The position numbers and the translations under genes were made by a program. A model generated the notes under the pieces. It saw only the letters and a program-made list of their open reading frames with translations. It searched no databases and was not told the DNA's origin. A DNA stretch of 39,342 nucleotides, from assembly GCF_001949145.1 (NCBI RefSeq), contig NW_019091380.1, positions 2,852,578 through 2,891,919 on the forward strand, given 5' to 3'. This DNA comes from Acanthaster planci. Taxonomy: Eukaryota > Echinodermata > Asteroidea > Valvatida > Acanthasteridae. Shown here in pieces: positions 1 through 9,300 of this stretch. How positions within the stretch are numbered: the first letter of the stretch is position 1; the number at the start of each line of letters is the position of its first letter.

Positions 1-84
1 TTGCCAAGCGTGAATCTTAGTCATTGCCAAGTGTGAAGCTCAGTCATTGGCTATGAGTTTGCTTTGTTCCTCTAAAATGCTTAC

Positions 85-212
85 CTGAGTAATTCCAGTC
101 AGCTCAGTACAGAATGCACTGAGCTGTGGGTTCTCTTCAGGGAGCACATAGGTGTGGAACTCAGACTCAATGGAGCCAGTAGAAGTATTAAGTAGAACAG
201 CAGGGAACTCAA
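85..212 (-). CDS. ERI2: ERI2 exon (DEDDh exoribonuclease core, second half of Exo I region)
   Basis: Internal exon of an ERI2-like (EXOD1) 3'-5' exoribonuclease on the minus strand. The translation contains EFPAVLLNTSTGSIESEF, then HTYVLPEENPQLSAF and CTELTGITQ, the segment that follows the DxE motif in the ERI1/ERI2/ERI3 family; the wording is closest to ERI2. On the minus strand the acceptor is ttttgacag at 213-221 and the donor GTAAGC begins at 84. The 128-nt exon starts in phase 1: the A left by the upstream exon plus TT gives Ile, as in the family's QE-(I/V)-IEFPAVLL. The open frame running on to position 40 is intron read-through. Downstream exons with the remaining nuclease motifs, and the GRF zinc finger expected in ERI2, lie to the left of the window. 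Confidence 0.88.
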
Positions 213-996
213 CTGTCAAAAGGTGACATAAACGGTCAAAATAAAAAAAATTATAGCAAAAGGACTGAGAGCCTGGATTCCGAATTCTACAAGTCAACAT
301 TGATGTTGCTGCCATGGTTACCACTTTTACAGCTACACCGGCAGTGTTCTTTTGTTCTGCCGTTGTAGCTGTAGTTGCTACTGCTGTTACTGAAGTTATC
401 TGTGCCATTACCGCTGCTGTTATTGTCTTGTTGAATGCGAGTGATTCATGATACAGTGCACCAACAAGAGGTTACCACAGAGACGCCATTTTTCCAGTTC
501 AGATTGGCAAACAAATATGGCTAATGACTAGCTGTGATTTGCACATGGGCAAATGTCAGTGAACCAGTGTTTGATTTATCAGGGCAATCCATGTCTCACA
601 ACAACAACAATCTTAATTAATTCAACAAAACCTACAAATTAAAACAACAAAAATACAAATCCTATACTCGGACAAAACAAACAGAAATTCAAGTTTGCCA
701 GGTGATCCTACCCTAACATACCCCCTGCAAACAAACTTTGGACCCATGATCTAACCAGAACTCCCCCCAAAGTCTTTGCTGTTCTTGCATTTATTGTATG
801 TCTGGCAGAGCTGCAACTGCTCTGTGACTATTACAGCTGTCGTTTTCTTCTACATTTGTGGCTTTTATTGGCAGCCACCGCTGTCAATGTTTCCGCTGTA
901 TAAGCTGATGCTGCTGTTATTTATTACCTGCCTATTTATGAATTAGAATGAAATCAGGCAATGACATCACAACAAATACTGTGTCACTGTACTCAC
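213..996 (-). other. ERI2 intron
   Basis: 784-bp intron between the two ERI2 exons, GT-AG on the minus strand and phase 1. It is AT-rich and I saw no other gene or clear mobile element in it. Short CTG/TGC-rich runs near 330-420 and 780-920 produce spurious open frames with Thr/Ala-rich translations. Confidence 0.75.
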
Positions 997-1072
997 TGAC
1001 TTCCTGGCCAACATTTCTCTTGTCCTTCCAGCAAGTTGACTCAAAATCAATAACAATCAAGTAAGAGAAAAT
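997..1072 (-). CDS. ERI2: ERI2 exon carrying the Exo I (DxE) catalytic motif
   Basis: A 76-nt exon on the minus strand, too short for a usual ORF cutoff. It translates as IFSYLIVIDFESTCWKDKRN followed by VGQEV. IDFESTCW is the Exo I motif of the ERI subfamily of DEDDh nucleases; its Asp and Glu bind the catalytic metals. The acceptor cacacagaccag precedes position 1072 and the donor GTGAGT starts at 996. Splicing the final A to the TT of the exon at 85-212 makes QEVIEFPAVLL in frame, which supports both boundaries. A first exon coding for the N-terminus was not identified between here and 3243. ERI2 is predicted to be an RNA/DNA exonuclease; its cellular role is poorly defined. Confidence 0.88.
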
Positions 1073-2104
1073 CTGGTCTGTGTGAAAAAAAACCAAATGA
1101 ACAAATTTTTCTTAAAATAAGACATTTGCTTTGATTTGCTGGGGAAGATTTTGATTTTATACGAAAGCCAGATGACCCTTGTGCAAAAATACATGTGTTG
1201 AAACTGAGGAGTTTGCATTAAGTGAAATCAACAGTGCCATTGTGTACTGTACGTGTAACAGATTGCAAGCACAAAGGTAAATCCAAATGGGTGGGTGAAG
1301 GTGTTTTGGGGGAGAATTATATTTTAGGAAGGATTTCTGGAGTTTCTTTATGAAACTTTCCCTTTGATGGCCTTTCTCAGGGGTGAGGCTCAAAAACTGC
1401 CTTTCATTTCAAAAATTAAACAGAAAAAAACGAACACTTTCACTTGGGGGGATGTATGTCACATTTAGATCTGCTAATGTCATAATCAAGATTGAGTAGA
1501 GAAAAAATTCGACATCATATGGTCTACATGTACAGTATAGTCACCCTTTATTTATCAAAATATTCACCAAAATTTGTGTAAGCCAAAGAAGAAGTCGAGT
1601 AATTTTCCTACTAACTTTGAGGTTTTCCTACTCTTTTACTCACAACACAAATAGACTCAGTAAGAAAGACTTTATGAACTAGGACTACAAAACAAACTAG
1701 ACAATTTGACGTTTGAAACTCAAGACTAGGCTGACATTTATTTCACTTTTGGAATATGAGAGAATTTGTGCCGGATGTTTGACACACTTCTTATATTTCA
1801 AATCTCTAAGAATCAGACTTTTGAGATTGTGAAGTCATGACAGTTGAATTAACTCACTCGTTTTTCCGACTCTCCTAACATCTCGAGATTGTTGGTTTAA
1901 TGAGGTTGAATGTCGTCTCAGTAGGCCCAGCTGCCTGAAAATGTTGAATTAAGAATACATATACATGTATGTCAGCCAAGCATATTGGTATGGTAGTAGA
2001 TATCTGCAGAAACTGTAAGGCACAACACACTGGGTTGTCAGTTGTGTTTAACATGTTTAAGACTAGCTCCATACTGTCTGTCATGACTGTGTACTTCCAC
2101 AACC
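1073..2104. other. ERI2-REXO5 interval, left part; no gene seen
   Basis: Either ERI2 intron 1 or intergenic DNA. The short open frames here (for example minus strand 1157-1393 and 1875-2102) show no family motifs and no consistent splice context. The ERI2 start codon was not found. Confidence 0.5.
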
Positions 2105-2698
2105 GTAAGGTTTATACAAACCCGCCTTCAAGATAGCTATGTACAAACTTGCAATTTACACATTTTGGCTGTTTTGATTGTGCCAATTTACTCAGCTATT
2201 TGTGCAACAAAATTTTATACATGCCTTCTTGGTGAAGTTAGATGTCTGAAGGGGAAGTTTATTCACCTTATATCCTCCTTCAAATGTTTTCCTGTTACCC
2301 ACATATGAAAGTCACACTGTGACTGGCCCAATTTGCTTCCATTCTAATGACCAATCACAGCTCTGCTTTCTTTTTGATGTGGTCAGGAAAACAAGGAAAA
2401 GATAGGTGTAGGAGCTGTGTTGTGATTGGTCAAGCTGTCATGCAGCTGACAGTGATTGAGCAAAATGCTCAAGACTTTCACAATTTTAATGAGGATATAA
2501 GCAGATAAAGTGAATAAACCTCCCCATCAGCATGGTCAGACGTCTAACTTCACCATGCTCACCAAGAAGGCTAGGCATGGGTGAAATCGTGTTGCACAAA
2601 TACTATTGAAATAGCTGTGATGGCAGAGTAAGTTGGCACAATCAAAACAGCCAAAATGAGTTTATGCGAGTTTGTACATAGCTATCTATAAACCTTAC
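2105..2698. mobile_element. Foldback / MITE-like element (~594 bp imperfect palindrome)
   Basis: The left arm (from 2105) and the reverse complement of the right arm (ending 2698) match over most of their length. Shared blocks include GTAAGGTTTATA at the tips, AGATAGCTATGTACAAACT, TTTGGCTGTTTTGATTGTGC, the block around GTGAAGTTAGATGTCTGA, and GAAGTTTATTCAC. The centre is also partly self-complementary: TGACCAATCACA near 2350 faces a TGTGATTGGTCA-type block near 2433. No transposase frame is present and no clear target-site duplication was visible. It lies between ERI2 and REXO5. Whether it is a non-autonomous DNA transposon or another kind of foldback repeat cannot be decided from one copy. 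Confidence 0.8.
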
Positions 2699-2859
2699 AC
2701 TTTTACAGTTCTGGAACTTATGACTGTGACTCGTGAGTGTGATGAGTCACAGTTGAGTTTAGACAGTTGTCAACAGTTCGAAATTATATAAAGCTCACCT
2801 TGCAAGTTCTTTTGTGGATTTCATCGGGTTTCATTTCATTAACTCTGTACCTCTAGACC

Positions 2860-3243
2860 TCTTTTCGGCTTCCGACAATTAAATCTGCCTTTTGCAGAAA
2901 CGTTGATGACACATTTTCGGATCGCAAAGCTACAAAAGAAATCGAGACTGAAGAGTCAGTTTAAAAAACCCTCTGCATTTACAACCTCGTACTCAGCACA
3001 TCCAGTTTTAAAGCTCACAATATTTGCTGCTATTCAACTGAGAAAGAGGTTACCCGTCGGGGCCGTAACATATTGCTTTCAAGGCGTCAAAAATAACCAC
3101 TGGTTTCAATACAAAAAAATTGAAGAGAAGGCGGGGTGCCAGACGTATGTATTTACTGTGCACGTGGTTGCGAAAGTTTTACGCATTGACAGATTGAGGC
3201 AATCGAGTTACCAGTTCGACGTAGTAGTTGCATGGTGTAAAAT
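2860..3243 (+). promoter_or_regulatory. Probable REXO5 5' UTR / promoter-proximal region
   Basis: The DNA just upstream of the REXO5 start codon is richer in CpG than its surroundings (for example cccgtcggggccgtaac near 3053, and several CG dinucleotides from 3125 to 3300). That fits a TATA-less animal promoter or 5' UTR, possibly shared with the divergent ERI2. An open frame at 2903-3304 exists but is in a different frame from the accepted REXO5 start. No precise transcription start can be assigned. Confidence 0.35.
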
Positions 3244-3300
3244 ATGGGGAAAAGAAAGCGAGACATTGCGGACGAAAACGACGCTATTCGAGTGCAGAAG
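3244..3300 (+). CDS. REXO5: REXO5 coding exon 1 (start codon)
   Basis: The ATG at 3244 opens a 19-codon frame, MGKRKRDIADENDAIRVQK, which ends exactly at a strong donor (AAG then GTAATG at 3301). It is phase 0 and so joins in frame to the phase-0 exon 2. The N-terminal KRKR is a basic cluster that could be a nuclear localisation signal. Support comes from the phase match, the local CpG content and the position head to head with ERI2. Additional exons inside the 3.5-kb intron 1 cannot be ruled out. Confidence 0.6.
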
Positions 3301-6300
3301 GTAATGATGATGTTACACCCCAACTAACGTTATACTGTCTCACAAACGATATGGTCCTAGACAGGTTCTTGGGACAGTTCTAGCCCAGGCATGCTCACCC
3401 TGACCGTACCAGTACATGTACGTTACGGTGGGAAGACAACGTCCAACCTGGGCTAGGACAGTCCCAACTAGGCCCATACTAGTCTGGGCCTGCCATGCCT
3501 GCATGGAGCACCCTCACAGCACAGACGACGTGTTTTGTTATTTAGATGACAATGAAGTAATGTAGTGTCTACTCAAGCATATCACATACTTAGGAACAAA
3601 GACATGTCCTCCGTGAGGGCGCTCCACGACCCCCAGAAGTGTGGGGCCCTACATCCACCCCGCCCCCATGAACCCCACGGAAAATGAGCCTTTTTTGCCG
3701 TAGGTTCAGCTTGACATTTAACAGGGCACGAACAGGGATTTTATTCTAATTGTGTACCCTTAGAAATACTGCTCCATTTCCACCAAGAGTTATATGTAAA
3801 GACAGCTTACATACATTTATTCTGAGTACAGTACCAAGAAAAAAAAGGGCCAAAACCATGCCGTTTTACAAAAAAGGGTGCCAGTTTTTCCCAATCAGTG
3901 TCCGAGAGTCATGCAGTTTACATGTGACGAGTCGCAACTGAATGGTTGACTACAGCTGCGATTGATACACAAGACATGGAAACTGGCTGCAGCCACTTTC
4001 CATAGGTGTGTGTGTAATTCTTAGCCGCGCTGGTTGAAATGGCAGTCGGTTGCGGCACGCTGAAGGTGACCAATCACAGGGTTCCTCATAATTTAAGTCC
4101 GAATTGCAGGAACGACAGGCAACAGCCATTGGGTGCCAGTGCATGTGAGCACGTAGATGCGGACAAAGATCACTGCCTGTCCGCAACCTGTGTCTCTGTG
4201 AGGTTCGTGGGAGCGGGGCGGATGTTGGACCCCACAGTTCTGGGAGTACGCTCCACGCAGGCCCTCTAGGATTCAGTTGGGCTGGCCCAACTATGTTGAC
4301 CAAGTTCTATAGAAAATTTCTCAACCTTATCCAAGTTAATGCATCTCACACTTGACACAATTCATCTAAATTACAGCACTTCAGCTATCACAGGACATTG
4401 TAAACAATATGACTTTGGCATAGACCAACCCCCAGAACTGTGGAGTCTGACGTCCGCCCTGCCATGCCTACTCCTGTTCGTGGGAGCAGGGCAGACATTG
4501 GACCCAACAGTTCTGGGGGTAACTTTGGCACATGCTGGGCACATGCAGGGCACATGCACACTGGACCTCTGTCGTGTCTGCCCTGTAGTTGGGCCGGACC
4601 AACTATCACGACTACAGCACTATAGTCATGATTGTTGGGAAAGTCCCAACTATGATGGTATAGTTGTGACATAACAATGACACTGTTATACCCAATTGTC
4701 AAAGCTGTGTAGTCAATTTTCATCGGCAACTAGTGCTTTTGTCACCTTTGGCGTGTTTGCACATGTAACATGTGTAATGTGTGATCATTAGGGCCAAGGC
4801 CTCTACCTCAAGTTGAACTGAACTTGGACTAATCTTAGACTAAGGCCATGAGAAAAGAAGTCGTAAATTTTGTTGTAATTTTTCATTATTATTTTATTTC
4901 AACCTCCAAGTGGGCAGAGACATGCTAGAGACACTTTTCAAGTATAATACTGCCATGACTGCCAAGCTACAGTCAGAAGCCTTGATGAAGGATGAGCTAC
5001 ATGTAGGCCCTTCATGAGTTCATGGATCAAGTCAAAGAGGGATCTGAAGTATCAGTGTCCAACTCTGTCAGAAAGAACTGTCTACTTTCTTTTTGGAATC
5101 AATAGCTCAGGGCAATCCTCGCATTCCTGCATTGTGAGCGTAACACCTGGACATGCAAAAGCCATCTTCACTGAGCGAAGTATGGAAGAAATGCATAAAT
5201 GTTTCATACAGCTGCTAGAAGATTCGGAACTCAGATTTTTGTAATTTGTGTCTTTCTCTTACAAATAATGAAACTTTTGTAAATAATGATTCTTGGGGGC
5301 AGTAGTGTCGGGACGTGGGCAGTAGACGCAAATCTACAACTTCTATTTTCATGGTCTACTACCGAAACAGAATATCTCACAACTTTGAAAACAGCGCCAT
5401 GGGCCTACCCCTCAAAGGCTTAGAAGTCAATGGCTATGCAGTCAAAGAAGGTACATGTATATCTCAGGCGTTGGCTATGCAGAACATGCAGAATGGGGGA
5501 AATCCAAAGTACCGGTAGCTTTCAGGCGGTGGATGCACATATGGGCATGAGAGGGCGCTCTTATTATTCCCTGTACTTCTAATAGTCCCTAGAGGACCAT
5601 TTGGAGGTTACAACTACAAGGTGCTAGGTACTCTCTTTCCCTAAAAGAAAGAAAAGGATGATATGACACATGAATGGGTTGGACTGAGGAAAGTGTCAGA
5701 GTACAACATAGTCTGGTTGTTCCTTACTTGAAGAACTTCAAGTCGTTACTCCGTGTGACTTGGTGAGACAGTTGTTTACGTGGGGTTGTAACACCATGTG
5801 TTTTTTAATCGAGCTTTTGATCCAGTAACGCAAACTCCATTTTTCACTCAAATTTTCCCATGAAAGCACCTGTGAGGTACATGTACACGTAGAGTATCGA
5901 AGTGAATATGTCACATGTGCAGGTACTGTATGTGTGTAAAAGGCATTAGCATGGCAACCAGCGTGTGGACCATGCGCGAGCATACTCCATTCATTTTTAC
6001 AGCATTTATTGATTCTCCATGACACACCACTTCGGTACTGTATACATGTACATGCAGCTTTTGAAAAAGGTGTCCTGAAGGTTTTGACCATGAGACTGAG
6101 TAGTTTTTGAAAAATCTGTGAGTTTCACTCACCAATCTCTCTCATTTCCACCGATGACGATCATGCCATTTGTACTTATCACACTGCATATGCATCGAGC
6201 CAATGGCCAAGCTTGCTCCACATTTTGGATTGACTATTTTCGGTCACAGCTACACAACGCAGCACATGAAGCACATCCTGATGGTATCAACTTACAAGTC

Positions 6301-9300
6301 ATACAACAAGGATAGTCACACAGTGAAAACAAGATCCCATCTCCCTTCTCTGAAAAAAACTCTGATGAAACGTACCTGTACAAATTTTACCCCAGTCCCA
6401 CAGTAAAAGACTTAATAATGCACATTTAAGCAGTTCCCTAAATTTGGCAAATAATTTATGATATCAGCAAATAACCAAAGTAATTCACAGTAACTTGTTG
6501 GCAGTAGTAACAATATCACCAATTAGCAGTCGAAATGTTATTTGTAAAAAATCATTTTAAACATTGTTCTTAAATTCTGATTAAATATTAAATCCACATT
6601 AACTGTAGTTATACTGCTGAGAAGTCCACTCAGTATTCCTTATCTGGTAATAATTTTGATATTTTTCTTCCTAGATTGAGGAATACACAAATAGTGTGAT
6701 AAGTCAAGCAAGCAAAAGCACTTTGTGAAGTAAAATTGGTTCAAATTTTAATCATCAGAATGTAATTTCTCACCATGGTTTTCAATGAGATGTAGCTGAA
6801 AACAATATCTTGCATTGTACCAGATTGATGAAGAGGCCATCATTCAACACAAGGAAAGGACAGACAGTCCCCAACAAACTGCTGAAAGCCCCAGGAAGAA
6901 AAAGAAGTCTCATAAAAAGGTTTCCCTTTTCATCTTTTTAAATTTCTTTCAGTGAGTTTATGCTGTATTTTGAACTTGGAAAGTTGCTTCCATTCAGAGT
7001 GTTTTATTTTCAGGTCAGATTTTTGTAGCATTTATTTTGTACATCTTCTTTTACCGTTTAGCTGGATTTGTAAAAGAGAAAAAAATCCAAATTANCTCTA
7101 AACTTCAGCTTTCTGTGTTTGTATTGAGGTCTTGAGTTGTGACAAACTTTTATACAGATTAAATGATGTACCATTTTCAACTGTCTTTACTTGAATTCTT
7201 AATTTTGTATTTTGTAAGGCCAAAATACAGTATCATCAAATAAAGAAAAACGAAACTTCTTGAGTGCTTTTCCTAAGCTGTAAATATGATTTCAATTTCA
7301 GCATGTGGAAATGGAAGTTAATGGACAAACTCCTGAAGACCAAGTTATCGCTGAAGATACACCAAATACCAAGAAGAAGAAACGAAAGCACAGAGATAAG
7401 GTTAGACCAAAACACAAAACCCTTGCCAAGGATGAGGAACTGGAGATTTTATACTTGTATAATCAGTAATTCACTGGCAACTCAGAGTGAAACTTCAGCA
7501 GTTGAAACAAATCCCACTTTGTGTAAACTCCTCAAATCGAACAGGCTTTCTTAGTTCAAGTATAAAATGCATGTATACTGCAATACTGGACTGTTTTGGT
7601 CGATGCTTTGGAGCAGGCCCACAGGGTATGATTGCATTGTCTTTTATTGATAATGCCATGTCATAACTATCCACCAAAGCAAACAGAAGAATTACATGTA
7701 GGTATGGTCAATGGTAGTAACTATGACAACAGAAATGTGGGTGAAAATTTTACAAAAATGATTTGACCAGGGTCATTTGTGCAGGACTTTTTGTGAATGT
7801 ATATTGTTTAAAGAAATTCTAACTTGAAACATGTTTTAGTGTTGACATGTTTCTGTGTTTTGTTGGGTTTTCAGACTACAATTAGTACTTGGTAGTCATA
7901 TTGAAGATCAACCATTGTTATTTCCAACAGTCGCGTTTGTAGCATGTTGTGTCCAAATGTATTTGCTGTTGGAATTTTCTGGTGCCAGAATTACACATTT
8001 TCCAATCAATGATACTGATAAAGAAAAACATCCTCTCTGTCTAGACTCCGGACTTAGAATCATCCAGGGGTATTCTTGATCAGCCCACTGTGCCTACAGA
8101 AAATCACAAAATGAAGAGGAAAAAGCACAAACACAAAAGGAAGGTAAAAAGACAATAAAATGAGTAGACAGACAGGACGGGGTCAAGAAAACTGACTGAG
8201 ATGGCTGATTGTGCATGTGTGTAAGATTTATCCACCTTGAACTGGAGTGACGGGGGTGATTGGTTTAGTTGGAGCTCTGTGTTTGGAAATTATAGACCAA
8301 TTTTCTACAGAGCTGTTTGGGGAAATTGTATTCTAAACAGAAATCTAATTTAAATTGCTTCATCGTCAATGCATTTTGGTTTTTACTGTTTCACTTTCTA
8401 TTTTAAAGGATATAGCAAGGTCAGAGTCGATTTCGCAATATGATGACTGCCCCTTGGAACTTGAAGACCATCACAAGGAGAAAAAGAAAAAGCACAAACA
8501 TAAAAAAAAGGTAATTTGAAAATGTTTCTCATTGTTCACTTTGAGGGTTATATTTTAGCTTTATATTTGACGTAGGTTTCCTTGAGCTGAAAGGTGTGTG
8601 CAAAAAAAAACCTGATTTAAAATCACTTCTGCCTTGCCAACACAGTCAGCCTGTGCTTCAGAAAGTCAGTGTCTGGCTAAAAACTGACCGATAACAAGAA
8701 GCTATTATTTCTTGCTAATTAGATGCATCTGATCTTGAATGTAATTAAAAGCATTGGTTCTGGTTCTGTTTTTCAGCCCTCAGAAAATATCCCCAGCAAA
8801 ACCCAAAGTGTTGATAGTGAAGGAGAAAATCTTACTGAACAGAAATCTCACAGACACAAAGAAAAGGTGAGAAGGTCACATTGATAGTCATATTTTGGTA
8901 CACTGATCACCATGAATTGGCTAATTTAAATAAGACAGTTGATTCATTCGGCATCTGAGCAAATTTCTGCCATGCTTCCCCCAAGGCACAGTCTAGCTGG
9001 GTCATTCTATAAATTGGGGTCCAATTTGTTTCGTGTCCCCGTCACGTCTGACATGTGATTTGTAAGTTCAGAACACATTCTCTAATTTCTAAGAGTGATG
9101 AATTAATGTAAATTTACTGCCAAATACAAATACTTTGAAGTCAATTTCAGTGATATTTCCATGTCAAATTACACAGGTCAGGTGTAACAGGGACCCTGAA
9201 TTTATAGAACGCCCCTGCTACATGGTGAAAATAAGAAGTTTAATCGCTGGTAAAGTGAATATTCTTATCCGCATTGTCATTCAAATTCTGAAGTCTTTCT

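Larger units (their letters stand above)
3301..6823 (+). other. REXO5 intron 1 (repeat-rich, no exon accepted)
   Basis: 3.5-kb intron. It holds an inverted repeat at 3371-3465, a cluster of related palindromic blocks at 4200-4720, and partly open but frame-broken sequence at 4922-5244. Near 6675 there is a splice-acceptor-like site followed by a short broken frame that resembles the start of exon 2. No other coding exon was found. Confidence 0.5.

Noticed and set aside
2903-3304. 133-codon open frame on the plus strand near the REXO5 start
   Set aside because: It is in a different frame from the accepted exon 1, has no family motifs, and reads straight through the exon 1 donor. The short MGKRKRD frame ending at the donor fits the next exon's phase better.
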